From: Ignavibacteriales bacterium
Lineage (GTDB): Bacteria > Bacteroidota > Ignavibacteria > Ignavibacteriales > Melioribacteraceae
DNA length: 64,000 nt
NCBI GenBank assembly: GCA_020635275.1
Contig: JACKAA010000004.1
Span: 434,001-498,000 of the forward strand
Reading direction: 5' to 3'
Position numbers and translations under genes: made by a program. Below are positions 35,024-44,090 of this stretch, piece by piece (position 1 is the stretch's first letter; each line of letters begins with the position of its first letter). Below the pieces are notes generated by a model that saw only the letters and a list, made by a program, of their open reading frames with translations, ran no database searches and had not been told where the DNA came from.

Positions 35024-35740
35024 ATGAAATTCTCACTAAATGTTGATCATGTTGCAGTTTTAAGAAATGCTCGGGCAGAAGAAAATCCTGATCCTGTAAC
35101 ATACGCACTTATGGCTGAACTTTATGGCGTTGATGGAATTGTTGTTCATCTTCGTGAAGATAGAAGACATATAAATGAACGTGACGTAAGACTTTTACGT
35201 GAACAATTAAAAACCAAATTAGATTTGGAAATGGCTGCAGTTCCCGAAATTATAGATATAGCATGCGATGTAATTCCCGATCTGGTTACACTTGTTCCGG
35301 AAAAGAGAGAGGAGCTTACAACCGAAGGCGGATTGAATGTTATAGATAATGTTGAGTTAATAAAAGATACAATCGATCAGCTTCATGACTCAGATATCCC
35401 CGTTTCATTATTTGTTGAACCGGATCTAAATCAAATTGATGCAGCCGCAGAAATAAATGCCGATCTGATAGAAATTCACACCGGTGTTTATGCAAACGCT
35501 ATAACTGAAGAAGACGCATTTGATGAACTTGAAAGAATTCGTCAAGCCGCAATTCATGCAAAAAAATTAAGCTTGGGTGTAAATGCCGGTCATGGACTAA
35601 ATTACTCAAATATGAAAGAGTTTATGGCAATTCAGGATATAGATGAAGTTAGTATTGGTCAGGCTGTAATTGCGCGATCTGTATTTGTTGGTATTGAGCA
35701 GGCAATTAAAGAAATGCTGAATTTAATAAATATTAAGTAA
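35024..35740 (+). CDS. pdxJ: Pyridoxine 5'-phosphate synthase
   Basis: 238 residues. Last step of the DXP-dependent vitamin B6 route: condenses 3-amino-2-oxopropyl phosphate with deoxyxylulose 5-phosphate. Conserved: 'LNVDHVAVLRNAR' (5-17), 'GIVVHLREDRRHINERDV', 'PDLVTLVPEKREELTTEGGL', 'SLFVEPD', 'EIHTGVYA', 'VNAGHGLNYSN' and 'EVSIGQAVIARSVFVG'. AGAAAGG precedes the ATG. Confidence 0.96.
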   Translation: MKFSLNVDHVAVLRNARAEENPDPVTYALMAELYGVDGIVVHLREDRRHINERDVRLLREQLKTKLDLEMAAVPEIIDIACDVIPDLVTLVPEKREELTTEGGLNVIDNVELIKDTIDQLHDSDIPVSLFVEPDLNQIDAAAEINADLIEIHTGVYANAITEEDAFDELERIRQAAIHAKKLSLGVNAGHGLNYSNMKEFMAIQDIDEVSIGQAVIARSVFVGIEQAIKEMLNLINIK

Positions 35741-36517
35741 TTGGAAAATTTAAAAAGAAAGTTAGAGTATCATTATAAAAAATTTGATTACTCTCAAATT
35801 TATCCCGATCCATTAATATTTCCCCACAGATTTACAAAAGAATCAGATATTGAAATTTCTGCATTCATCTCCAGCATTTTTGCATACGGAAACGTTACCC
35901 AAATTATGAATTCACTTGAAAAAATTCATTCTTTTTTTGATGGCGATCCGACCGGATTTATTGAATATTTTGATATCAAAAAAAATAAAACACTATTTAA
36001 AGACTTTAAGCACAGATTTTATACCAGTAATGATGTCTTAAACTTATTTGAAATAGTCAAATATATTTATTGTGATTATGAATCAGTTAAGCATCTTTTT
36101 TTGCTTTACTATTTTGATAATGATATAAATATTAAAAATTCTTTATCCTTCTTTTCTAAGAATTTAATAGAAATTGCAGAAAGACATTGCAAAGTTACAC
36201 CGGGAATTAAATTCATGTTTCCCGATCCGTTTAGCGGAAGTGCTTGTAAACGAATGAATTTATTTTTAAGATGGGTTGTTAGAAAAGATGAACTTGATTT
36301 CGGAATTTGGAAATCTTTAAATAAATCACAATTAGTTATTCCGGTTGATACGCATATTGCAAAAATTAGCAGAGAAATTGGATTAACGAAAAGAAAAAAT
36401 GTATCGTGGCAAATGGCAGAAGAAATTACAGAAAATCTAAAGAAATATGATGAAAATGATCCAGTAAAGTATGATTTCGCAATTTGTCACATTGGAATGC
36501 GTAAACTAAAATTTTAA
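35741..36517 (+). CDS. TIGR02757-family protein (DUF2400)
   Basis: 258 residues starting at a TTG that touches the pdxJ stop (TAATTG), so it is translationally coupled to pdxJ. Features: 'YPDPLIFPHRF' (22-32), 'ISSIFAYGNVTQI', 'RMNLFLRWVVRKDELDFGIWK', 'VIPVDTHIAKISREIGLTKRKN' and 'PVKYDFAICHIGM'. The last two segments resemble the helix-hairpin-helix region of DNA glycosylase-fold proteins. Function is not established. Confidence 0.85.
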   Translation: MENLKRKLEYHYKKFDYSQIYPDPLIFPHRFTKESDIEISAFISSIFAYGNVTQIMNSLEKIHSFFDGDPTGFIEYFDIKKNKTLFKDFKHRFYTSNDVLNLFEIVKYIYCDYESVKHLFLLYYFDNDINIKNSLSFFSKNLIEIAERHCKVTPGIKFMFPDPFSGSACKRMNLFLRWVVRKDELDFGIWKSLNKSQLVIPVDTHIAKISREIGLTKRKNVSWQMAEEITENLKKYDENDPVKYDFAICHIGMRKLKF

Positions 36518-36653
36518 TACCTATGGATAATCCTATAAAAATCAATTACTTACCTAATAATAAATTTATTGCATAAAAATTATTAATCTGATATATTTAC
36601 TGTTCATTTGTTTTACGTATTGACGACTTTGAAATTTTGAAATACCTTTTTTT

Positions 36654-36739
36654 GCCGGGGTGGCGGAATTGGTAGACGCACTGGACTTAAAATCCAGTGG
36701 GAGGTTTCTCCCGTGCCGGTTCGAGTCCGGCCCTCGGTA
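36654..36739 (+). tRNA. tRNA-Leu (anticodon TAA)
   Basis: Full cloverleaf with a long variable arm: acceptor GCCGGGG (36654-36660) with CCTCGGT, D-arm 'GGCGGAATTGGTAGACGC', anticodon stem CTGGA / TCCAG around loop CTTAAAA (anticodon TAA), T-arm GCCGG-TTCGAGT-CCGGC. CCA is not fully encoded. Confidence 0.95.
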
Positions 36740-36775
36740 CAAGGTTTTCAAAATATTAGATTTATCAACATAACT

Positions 36776-36849
36776 GGGTTCTTAGCTCAGTTGGTTAGAG
36801 TGTCTGCTTGACGTGCAGAAGGTCAGTGGTTCGAATCCACTAGAACCCA
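36776..36849 (+). tRNA. tRNA-Val (anticodon GAC)
   Basis: Acceptor GGGTTCT / AGAACCC, D-arm 'GCTCAGTTGGTTAGAG', anticodon stem TCTGC / GCAGA around loop TTGACGT (anticodon GAC), T-loop TTCGAAT. Probably co-transcribed with tRNA-Leu, 36 bases upstream. Confidence 0.93.
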
Positions 36850-36857
36850 CAAATTAC

Positions 36858-36880
36858 CGGAGTTAACTCCGTTTTTTTTT
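36858..36880 (+). terminator. Terminator after the tRNA pair, before thrS
   Basis: Stem CGGAG (36858-36862) / CTCCG (36867-36871), TTAA loop, then nine T. It is short, and only 11 bases before the thrS ATG, so it could also act in the thrS leader if read from further upstream. Confidence 0.7.
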
Positions 36881-36891
36881 AAAGTGCCGTT

Positions 36892-38826
36892 ATGAATATG
36901 ATTAATATAAAATTTCCTGATGGATCTGTTAAAGAATTTGAAACCGGTATTACACCTTATCAAATTGCTGAATCTATTTCATCAAGATTAGCTGAAGATG
37001 TATTAGTTGCTAAAGTTGATTCTAAAATGGTTGATTTAAACACACCCATTAATTCAGATTCTTCATTACAGCTTTTTACATTTAAAGATGAGTTGGGCAG
37101 GGAAACTTATTGGCATTCAACTTCTCACTTAATGGCTCATGCAATTCAATCAATTTATCCTGAAGCAAAATTTGGTGTTGGTCCTGCGATTGAAGGTGGA
37201 TTTTATTACGATTTTGATATTAATACAACTTTAACTGAAGAAGATTTAACAAAAATTGAAAATAAAATGCTTGAACTTGCTCAAGATGATAAACCTTTTC
37301 AAAGAAGGGAATTATCTAAACAAGAAGCCTTGGATTTCTTCACTAAAGTTGATGATAAATTTAAACTAGAGTTGATTAACGAATTTGATGAAAACGAAGA
37401 AACTATAAGTTTATATCATGAAGGAAATTTTACTGATTTATGCCGCGGTCCGCATATTCCTTCAGTTGGAAAAATTAAATACGTAAAACTTATTAATATT
37501 TCCGGATCTTATTGGCGTGGAGATGAAAAAAGAGATAGATTGCAAAGAATTTATGGCGTTTCATTTCCAAAGAAAAAAATGTTGGAAGATCACCTTCAAC
37601 TTTTAGAAGAAGCCAAAAAAAGAGATCATAGAAAACTTGGAAAACAGCTTGGGCTTTTCAGCATTGAAGAAGAAGCTGGTCCTGGTTTAATTTATTGGCA
37701 TCCAAAAGGTGCAAGTGTAAGAAATACAGTCGAAAATTTTTGGCGTGAAGCTCATATTAAAAATGGTTATGATTTAGTTTATTCACCACATATTGGTAAA
37801 AGCTGGCTTTGGGAAACAAGCGGACATCTTGTAAGTTTTAAAGAGAATATGTTTGCTCCAATGACAATTGACGAGCAAGATTATTATGTAAAACCTATGA
37901 ATTGCCCGTTTCATATTATGATGTATAAATCTGACTTACACTCATATAGAGATTTGCCATTAAGGTGGGCTGAACTTGGAACTGTTTACCGTTATGAAAA
38001 AAGCGGGGTTCTTCACGGTTTGCTGAGAGTTAGAGGTTTTACTCAAGATGATGCTCATATTTTCTGTACACATGATCAAATAGAAGATGAAATCATTGAA
38101 GTTATTAAATTCTCTTCATATATTTGGACTTCTTTTGGATTTGATAACCTTAAATATTACATTTCCACAAAGCCGGAAGAAAAAGCTGTTGGAAGTGATG
38201 ATCTTTGGGATAAAGCTACCGAAACCTTGAAAATAGCACTTAATAAGCAAGGTCTAGATTTTGAGATAGATGAAGGCGGCGGAGCTTTTTATGGTCCTAA
38301 GATTGATATAAAAGTTAAAGATGCATTACATCGTGAATGGCAAATGAGCACAATTCAGTTTGATTTTAATTTGCCTGAACGTTTTGATATGAAATATATT
38401 GGCGAAGATGGAAATGAACATAGACCTTTCATGGTTCATAGAGCTTTATTTGGATCAATTGAAAGATTTATGGGTGTTTTAATAGAGCATTATGGCGGAG
38501 CATTTCCTACATGGCTTGCTCCGGTTCAAGTTGCAATTGTTCCGGTTTCAAATCATTTTATTGATTACGCTGAACAAGTTAAAGCAAAACTAAAAGATAG
38601 TAATATAAAAGTAGAACTTGATTATAGAAATGAAAAAATAGGCTACAAAATAAGGGATTGGGAAACTCAAAAAGTTCCTTATATGCTTATTGTTGGAGAA
38701 AAAGAAAAAGATTCAAATAGTGTTTCGGTTAGAAAACACAAAGAAGGTGATAAAGGAAGTGTTGGTTTAGATGAATTTTTACAGAATATTACCGAAGAAA
38801 TAAAAAGTTTATCTAGTAACAATTAG
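36892..38826 (+). CDS. thrS: Threonine--tRNA ligase
   Basis: 644 residues, the normal full-length form: TGS domain (3-62, 'IKFPDGSVKEFETGITPYQIAESI'-like), editing domain (about 65-240, with 'HSTSHLMAHA' and the Cys/His of 'LCRGPHIPS'), class II catalytic core (about 245-535: 'MNCPFHIMMYKSDLHSYRDLP', 'LRVRGFTQDDAHIFC', 'GRPFMVHRALFGSIERFMG'-like) and anticodon domain (540-644). The start is ATG 36892, with ATG 36898 possible. It heads the thrS-infC-rpmI-rplT-pheST translation cluster. Confidence 0.97.
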   Translation: MNMINIKFPDGSVKEFETGITPYQIAESISSRLAEDVLVAKVDSKMVDLNTPINSDSSLQLFTFKDELGRETYWHSTSHLMAHAIQSIYPEAKFGVGPAIEGGFYYDFDINTTLTEEDLTKIENKMLELAQDDKPFQRRELSKQEALDFFTKVDDKFKLELINEFDENEETISLYHEGNFTDLCRGPHIPSVGKIKYVKLINISGSYWRGDEKRDRLQRIYGVSFPKKKMLEDHLQLLEEAKKRDHRKLGKQLGLFSIEEEAGPGLIYWHPKGASVRNTVENFWREAHIKNGYDLVYSPHIGKSWLWETSGHLVSFKENMFAPMTIDEQDYYVKPMNCPFHIMMYKSDLHSYRDLPLRWAELGTVYRYEKSGVLHGLLRVRGFTQDDAHIFCTHDQIEDEIIEVIKFSSYIWTSFGFDNLKYYISTKPEEKAVGSDDLWDKATETLKIALNKQGLDFEIDEGGGAFYGPKIDIKVKDALHREWQMSTIQFDFNLPERFDMKYIGEDGNEHRPFMVHRALFGSIERFMGVLIEHYGGAFPTWLAPVQVAIVPVSNHFIDYAEQVKAKLKDSNIKVELDYRNEKIGYKIRDWETQKVPYMLIVGEKEKDSNSVSVRKHKEGDKGSVGLDEFLQNITEEIKSLSSNN

Positions 38827-38835
38827 GAGGAATAT

Positions 38836-39369
38836 ATCGCAAAAGATAAACAGCGTATAAATGAGGAAATTAGACATCCTGAAGTACGTGTGATTGGTGC
38901 TGATGGTCAGCAGTTAGGACTTATGACAGCACAAGCTGCATTGAGAAAAGCTGAAGAAGCTGGTTTAGATTTAGTTGAAATTGCACCGCAGGCAAATCCA
39001 CCTGTTTGTAAAATTATTGATTATGGTAAATTTCAATATGAGCAGCAAAAAAGAGATAAAATACAAAAGAAAAAACAACATGTTACTGTTTTAAAAGAGA
39101 TTAGGTTACACCCAAATACTGATACGCACGATTTTAATTTTAAATCAAGACACGCTGAAAAATTCTTGGGTGATGGAAACAAAGTAAAAGTTTCTGTAGT
39201 TTTTAAGGGAAGAGAATTAGCTTATAAAGACCACGGAAGAGAGTTATTAGTAAAATTTATTGAAAGTCTTCAAGAAATATCTAAAGTTGAAGATGAAATA
39301 AAGTTTGAAGGAAGAACCATGATGGCAATTCTTTCTCCAACAAAATTGAAAAGTAAGAAGAATAAATAA
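38836..39369 (+). CDS. infC: Translation initiation factor IF-3, ATC start codon
   Basis: 177 residues when read from ATC 38836, which has AGGAGG five bases upstream overlapping the thrS stop. The sequence from there, 'IAKDKQRINEEIRHPEVRVI', is the expected IF-3 N-terminus. The first GTG (38890) would cut off 18 conserved residues, and no in-frame ATG exists before it. IF-3 N-domain (1-75, 'GEQLGLM'-type 'GADGQQLGLM'), linker 'YEQQKRDKIQKKKQ', C-domain (85-177, 'KEIRLHPNTDTHDFNFK'). Non-ATG infC starts let IF-3 repress its own synthesis, as with AUU in E. coli. Confidence 0.93.
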   Translation: MAKDKQRINEEIRHPEVRVIGADGQQLGLMTAQAALRKAEEAGLDLVEIAPQANPPVCKIIDYGKFQYEQQKRDKIQKKKQHVTVLKEIRLHPNTDTHDFNFKSRHAEKFLGDGNKVKVSVVFKGRELAYKDHGRELLVKFIESLQEISKVEDEIKFEGRTMMAILSPTKLKSKKNK

Positions 39370-39381
39370 ATAGGTTAAATT

Positions 39382-39573
39382 ATGCCAAAAATGAAAAGTA
39401 ATAGAGGAGCCGCAAAAACTTTTAGAAAAACCGGCTCAGGAAAAATTAAAAGAAATAAAGCTTATAAAGCTCATATTTTGACCAAAAAAAGTCCAAAAAC
39501 TAAACGTGGTTTAAGAAAAGCTACTTTAGTTTCAGAGGCCGATTCAAAACGTGTTAAAACTATGATTCAATAA
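39382..39573 (+). CDS. rpmI: Ribosomal protein bL35
   Basis: 63 residues, strongly basic; 'MPKMKSNRGAAKTFRKTGSG', 'KAYKAHILTKKSPKTKRGLR' are typical. Large-subunit protein; usual infC-rpmI-rplT order. Confidence 0.97.
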   Translation: MPKMKSNRGAAKTFRKTGSGKIKRNKAYKAHILTKKSPKTKRGLRKATLVSEADSKRVKTMIQ

Positions 39574-39587
39574 GGAGAAGATGAAAA

Positions 39588-39935
39588 ATGCCTAAAGCTA
39601 AAAATAATGTTGCATCAAGAGAAAGAAGAAGAAAACTTCTCAAACTTGCAAAAGGATATTGGGGATCTAGAAGTAAAGTATATACAGTTGCAAAACATTC
39701 TGTTGAAAAAGGTTTGCAATATGCTTACAGAGATAGAAAAAATAAGAAAAGAACATTTAGACAATTATGGATTGTTAGAATTAACGCTGCTGCTAGAATA
39801 AATGGTACAACTTATTCCCGTTTAATGAATGCAATGAAAATTAAAGGAATAGATATAAACAGAAAAGTATTGGCAAGTATTGCTGTTGAAAATCCCAACG
39901 CTTTTGCTGATATTGTAAAATTTGTATCTGCTTAA
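39588..39935 (+). CDS. rplT: Ribosomal protein bL20
   Basis: 115 residues. 'VASRERRRKLLKLAKGYWGSRS' then 'AYRDRKNKKRTFRQLWIVRINAA' are the hallmark segments. Assembles early onto 23S rRNA and in other bacteria represses this operon; I cannot identify an L20 operator here. AAGGAG lies upstream of the ATG. Confidence 0.97.
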   Translation: MPKAKNNVASRERRRKLLKLAKGYWGSRSKVYTVAKHSVEKGLQYAYRDRKNKKRTFRQLWIVRINAAARINGTTYSRLMNAMKIKGIDINRKVLASIAVENPNAFADIVKFVSA

Positions 39936-39941
39936 TTTTTA

Positions 39942-39990
39942 ACCCCTAAAAATCTATCTTAATGGTGGACTATATTTAGGGGTATTTTTT
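39942..39990 (+). terminator. Terminator-like hairpin between rplT and pheS
   Basis: Perfect 9-bp stem ACCCCTAAA (39942-39950) / TTTAGGGGT (39975-39983) with a 24-base loop, then ATTTTTTT. It separates the ribosomal genes from pheST; the long loop suggests a partial terminator. Confidence 0.75.
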
Positions 39991-40007
39991 TAAATATTTT
40001 GAACGTT

Positions 40008-41000
40008 ATGAAAGAAAAAATTGAACAAATAAAAAAGGATTTTACTTCTGAATTAACATCTGTTGACACTGAAGATTCATTAGAAAATATTCGTATTAAA
40101 TATTTCTCTAGAAATGGTTTATTTGCGCAATTATTTGAAGACTTTAAATCCTTACCAAAAGAAGAAAAACCAAAGTTTGGCCAAATACTTAACATAGAAA
40201 AACAATCTGCTCAGCAAAAATTTGACGAGATTAAGCAAAAGTTAGAGTCAAATTCTACAGATAAAGCTGAGTATATAGATCTTTCACTTCCTGGAAGAGA
40301 AAGAGAAATTGGTAATGTTCACGTTTTAAATCAAACATTGAACGAAGTTAAATCAATTTTTAAAGGTTTAGGTTTTTCAATTTATACCGGACCTGAAATT
40401 GAATCTGACGAAAACAATTTTGAAATGCTTAATTTTCCGGATGATCATCCAGCCCGAGATATGCAGGATACTTATTTTTTAAGTGAATCATTTTTGTTAA
40501 GAACGCATACTTCACCTGTTCAAGTCAGATTAATGAAAAAGCATCAGCCTCCATATAGAGCAATAATGCCCGGGCGTGTTTATAGAAATGAAGCAATAAG
40601 TGCAAAGAGTTACTGTTTGTTTCATCAGTTGGAAGGTTTGGTAATTGATACAAATGTTACTTTTGCAGAACTAAAAGGAACATTGGTTTATTTTATAAAA
40701 CAGCTTTTTGGTAGTGATGTAAAATATAGATTCAGAGCCAGCTTTTTCCCATTTACGGAACCAAGTGCCGAAGTTGATATTTGGTGGGAACCAAAAGGGA
40801 AAGAAGGAAAATGGCTTGAAATTTTGGGCTGCGGAATGGTAGATCCAAATGTTTTAAATAATCTTAAAATAGATTCAGAAAAATATATCGGTTATGCATT
40901 TGGTATGGGAATTGAACGAATAGCTATGTTAAAATATGGTATTGATGATATTCGCTTATTTTTTGATAATGATAAAAGATTTCTAAATCAATTCAAATAG
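40008..41000 (+). CDS. pheS: Phenylalanine--tRNA ligase alpha subunit
   Basis: 330 residues from ATG 40008 (a TTG at 39999 is in frame). N-terminal coiled coil (1-85), then the class II catalytic domain: 'LPGREREIGNVHVLNQT', 'GFSIYTGPEIESDENNFEMLNFP', 'RTHTSPVQVRLM', 'PGRVYRNEAISAKSYCLFHQLEGL' and 'FTEPSAEVDIW', then 'AFGMGIERIAMLKYGIDDIR'. Works as alpha2beta2 with PheT, encoded next. Confidence 0.97.
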   Translation: MKEKIEQIKKDFTSELTSVDTEDSLENIRIKYFSRNGLFAQLFEDFKSLPKEEKPKFGQILNIEKQSAQQKFDEIKQKLESNSTDKAEYIDLSLPGREREIGNVHVLNQTLNEVKSIFKGLGFSIYTGPEIESDENNFEMLNFPDDHPARDMQDTYFLSESFLLRTHTSPVQVRLMKKHQPPYRAIMPGRVYRNEAISAKSYCLFHQLEGLVIDTNVTFAELKGTLVYFIKQLFGSDVKYRFRASFFPFTEPSAEVDIWWEPKGKEGKWLEILGCGMVDPNVLNNLKIDSEKYIGYAFGMGIERIAMLKYGIDDIRLFFDNDKRFLNQFK

Positions 41001-41015
41001 TTAGAGGAAATTGTT

Positions 41016-43415
41016 TTGATAATCTCATTAAAATGGTTAAAAAATTATATAAATCTTGATGGTATTTCTGTTGAAGAAATAGTTGATAAACTGACCACTA
41101 GCGGTTCTGAAGTGGAAGAAGTAATTGATAAATCTTCAGAATTTAAAAATATTGTTGTCGGTTATGTTGAAAGTGTATCTAAACATCCAAATGCAGATAG
41201 ACTTTCCGTTTGCAAAGTTTCTGATGGTAATGAACTTTTTGATGTTGTTTGCGGAGCACCAAATGTTTCTGCCGGACAAAAAGTACCATTTGCAAAAGTT
41301 GGTGCAATTATTCCAAATGGTAAATTCGAAATAAAAAGTGCCAAAATAAGAGGCGAAAAATCTTCAGGAATGATATGTGCTGAAGATGAACTTGGGTTAA
41401 GTGAAGATCATTCCGGAATTATGGTTTTATCGGAAAATGCGGAAGTTGGAAAACCCCTTGTTGAAGAATTAAAATTAGATGATGTAATAATTGATGTTGC
41501 AATTACTCCTAATAGATCGGATGCTCTTTCTCATATTGGAATTGCACGCGATTTGGCAACAATTTTTGATAAAAAATTAATTTACCCTGAAATTAATTTT
41601 GAATATAAAGTTGTATCAAAAAATGATATTGCAGAAGTTGATATTGAAAATGCTGAAGGATGTCCCAGATATTCTGCAGTAATTGTTAAAAATGTTGAAG
41701 TAAAAGAATCTCCGGAATGGTTAAAGGAAAAGCTTACCAGTATTGGTTCAAGACCAATTAATAATATTGTTGATGTCACTAATTTTATTTTACATGAAAT
41801 GGGTCAGCCATTACATGCATTTGATTTGAAGCATCTTTCTGATAATAAAATAGTTGTTAAGAATAATTTAGGTGAAGGTGAATTTATAACTCTCGATTCC
41901 AAAAAACGCAGCATGCTCCCAACTGATTTAATGATATGGGACGGACAGAAACCTGTTGCAATTGCCGGAGTTATGGGCGGTGAAAATTCAGAAGTTACAG
42001 CTGATACAAAAGATATTCTTATTGAAAGCGCATTTTTTGATCCTTCTTATGTTAGAAAAACAGCAAAACATTTGGGATTATCAACAGACGCTTCTTACAG
42101 ATTTGAAAGGGGAACAAATCCATCTGGAACATTGGATGCAGCACTTAGAGCTGCTCTTTTAATAATAGAAACAGCTGGCGGTGAAATTATTAAAGAAGTA
42201 ATTGATGTTTACCCAAATGAGATTCTTAGTAAAGAAATTTCAGTTAGATTTTCTAGAATTTCAAAAATATTAGGATTTGATATTCCCAAAGAAAAGATTT
42301 ATGATATTTTTGAAGGATTGGAATTTAATATCATAAATAAAAGTGAAGAAGAAATTACTGTTTCTGTCCCGACATTTAGACACGATATTGAAAGAGAAAT
42401 TGATTTAATTGAAGAAATTGTTAGAATTTATGGTTTTGAAAATATTCCGCCTATAGAAAATATTTCTTTAGCTCTAACGAATAAAGTTGATGAAACTAGT
42501 TTTTTAGATGATTTAAGGAAAAAATTAACAGCTTTTGGCTTTGATGAGACAGTTAGCAATTCATTGATAAGTGAAGATAAATCAATAAGTTATACCAAAT
42601 CAGTTAAAGTGCTTAACCCACAAAGTACAGAAATGTCAGTTTTGAGAAATTCTTTACTTCCTGGTATGTTGATGAATATTTCAAGAAATCTGAAAGTTAA
42701 AGAGAATCAACTTAAGTTTTTTGAAACCGGACATGTTTTTTCATCAAATTCTAATACAATTAAATCTTTTGAAGATTTTAGTGAAAATGAAAATCTGATT
42801 ATCGCAATTTGCGGGAAAAGGCAAAATACTGAGTGGTATCAAAAGGAATCTTATTTTGATATTTATGATTTATCAGGAAATGTTAATGGATTACTCTCTA
42901 GTTATTTCGATATAGAAAAACTTGAATCAAAATATACTTTTGAAGGTGATGATTACTTTGAATATTTAGTTTCAAAAAGTTTCAATAATGTTAATATTGG
43001 TTCCGGCGGAAAAGTATCAAATGAGTTATTAGATAAATATGATATTCCAAATGAAGTTTTTGTGTTTGAAATTAATGCAGATAATTTAAAACAAAATTCA
43101 AAAGATGAGAAAAAATATCAGCCATTATTAAAATATCCAAAAGTATATAGAGATTTTGCCTTTGTTTTGGATAAAGAAATTTCTTATTATGAGGTTGAAA
43201 AAACTATTAAAGATTCAAATTCTAAGCTATTGAAAAAAGTTAATTTATTTGATATCTTTGAAAGTGAAAGTCTGGGCTCGAGTAAAAAAAGCTTAGCATT
43301 TCAATTGGAATATTTTGATGAAGCCAGAACATTAAGGGAAGATGAAGTTGATTCTGAATTCTGGAATACAATTGAAGTAGTAAAGAAAAAATTTAATGCA
43401 GAATTAAGAGGTTAA
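41016..43415 (+). CDS. pheT: Phenylalanine--tRNA ligase beta subunit
   Basis: 799 residues, full length, starting at TTG 41016 with AGAGGA upstream ('MIISLKWLKNYINLDG'). tRNA-binding EMAP-like domain (about 40-150, 'HPNADRLSVCKVSDG'), B3/B4 editing region (about 210-370, 'ITPNRSDALSHIGIARDLA', 'EMGQPLHAFDLKHL'), B5 (about 400-475), catalytic-like core, and the C-terminal ferredoxin-like anticodon domain (about 705-799, 'KYPKVYRDFAFVLDKEI'). Confidence 0.97.
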   Translation: MIISLKWLKNYINLDGISVEEIVDKLTTSGSEVEEVIDKSSEFKNIVVGYVESVSKHPNADRLSVCKVSDGNELFDVVCGAPNVSAGQKVPFAKVGAIIPNGKFEIKSAKIRGEKSSGMICAEDELGLSEDHSGIMVLSENAEVGKPLVEELKLDDVIIDVAITPNRSDALSHIGIARDLATIFDKKLIYPEINFEYKVVSKNDIAEVDIENAEGCPRYSAVIVKNVEVKESPEWLKEKLTSIGSRPINNIVDVTNFILHEMGQPLHAFDLKHLSDNKIVVKNNLGEGEFITLDSKKRSMLPTDLMIWDGQKPVAIAGVMGGENSEVTADTKDILIESAFFDPSYVRKTAKHLGLSTDASYRFERGTNPSGTLDAALRAALLIIETAGGEIIKEVIDVYPNEILSKEISVRFSRISKILGFDIPKEKIYDIFEGLEFNIINKSEEEITVSVPTFRHDIEREIDLIEEIVRIYGFENIPPIENISLALTNKVDETSFLDDLRKKLTAFGFDETVSNSLISEDKSISYTKSVKVLNPQSTEMSVLRNSLLPGMLMNISRNLKVKENQLKFFETGHVFSSNSNTIKSFEDFSENENLIIAICGKRQNTEWYQKESYFDIYDLSGNVNGLLSSYFDIEKLESKYTFEGDDYFEYLVSKSFNNVNIGSGGKVSNELLDKYDIPNEVFVFEINADNLKQNSKDEKKYQPLLKYPKVYRDFAFVLDKEISYYEVEKTIKDSNSKLLKKVNLFDIFESESLGSSKKSLAFQLEYFDEARTLREDEVDSEFWNTIEVVKKKFNAELRG

Positions 43416-43416
43416 C

Positions 43417-43728
43417 GTGAGCGATACCTCAAAGTATGATTTTTTTATGGACGAAATTGTTTCATTAGAAAAAATGATACAAAACTTCGTTGCAGAAAAT
43501 CAAGAAATTGAATTTGAAAAAATTGCTTTAGCAGAAAAAGCTAAAACATTAGAAAAAGAAAATGAAATATTAATTCTTAAAATTAAAGAATTAGAAAAAA
43601 AACTTAACAAAGCAGAAGAAGTTTCAACATCTTCTGCAAAAACACAATTAAATTTTTCTGAAAGAGAAAATTTGAAAGACCAAATTGATGATTTAATTGC
43701 TAGAATTGATTATCATATTAGGTCTTAG
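43417..43728 (+). CDS. Small coiled-coil protein upstream of ZapA
   Basis: 103 residues, starting at GTG one base after the pheT stop. Residues about 10-75 form one long coiled coil rich in Glu/Lys ('LEKENEILILKIKELEKKLNK'); the C-terminus is 'DQIDDLIARIDYHI'. No enzyme motif. A similar small coiled-coil gene commonly precedes zapA in related genomes, which suggests a division-related partner, but this is inferred from position only. Confidence 0.75.
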   Translation: MSDTSKYDFFMDEIVSLEKMIQNFVAENQEIEFEKIALAEKAKTLEKENEILILKIKELEKKLNKAEEVSTSSAKTQLNFSERENLKDQIDDLIARIDYHIRS

Positions 43729-43785
43729 TTTTTATGTTCATTACATATTTGTTTTATTGGAATTTTAGGTAAAGAATAGACTTTA

Positions 43786-44085
43786 ATGACAGAAAAAAAG
43801 AAGCTTAAAGTAAAAATATTTGATAAAGAATTTTCATTGCTCGTAGAAAATCAAGAGATTGCTGCGGAATTAGCAACTTATGTAAATAAAGTTATGGATG
43901 AGACCAAGGCTGAGTTGAAAGATCAACCATCAGAAACTATTGCAATTATTGCTGCTTTAAATATTGCATATGATCTTTCTGTTGAAAAGAATAAATTTAG
44001 AGAATTTAGTATACAAGCAACTGATAAAATTAAAAAGATAAAGCTTCTCTTAGACAAATCTGACATGAAGTCCATTCCATCATAA
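43786..44085 (+). CDS. zapA: Cell division protein ZapA
   Basis: 99 residues. 'KLKVKIFDKEFSLLVENQE' beta-hairpin start, then a helix with 'VNKVMDETK' and 'AIIAALNIAYDLSVEKN'. Bundles FtsZ filaments at the division site. It directly precedes the 6S-like RNA, the same neighbour order as zapA-ssrS in proteobacteria. Confidence 0.9.
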   Translation: MTEKKKLKVKIFDKEFSLLVENQEIAAELATYVNKVMDETKAELKDQPSETIAIIAALNIAYDLSVEKNKFREFSIQATDKIKKIKLLLDKSDMKSIPS

Positions 44086-44090
44086 ATTTT

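Noticed and set aside
36858..36880. Possible T-box or attenuator controlling thrS
   Set aside because: No T-box sequence or specifier stem; the hairpin directly follows tRNA-Val and is better explained as its terminator.
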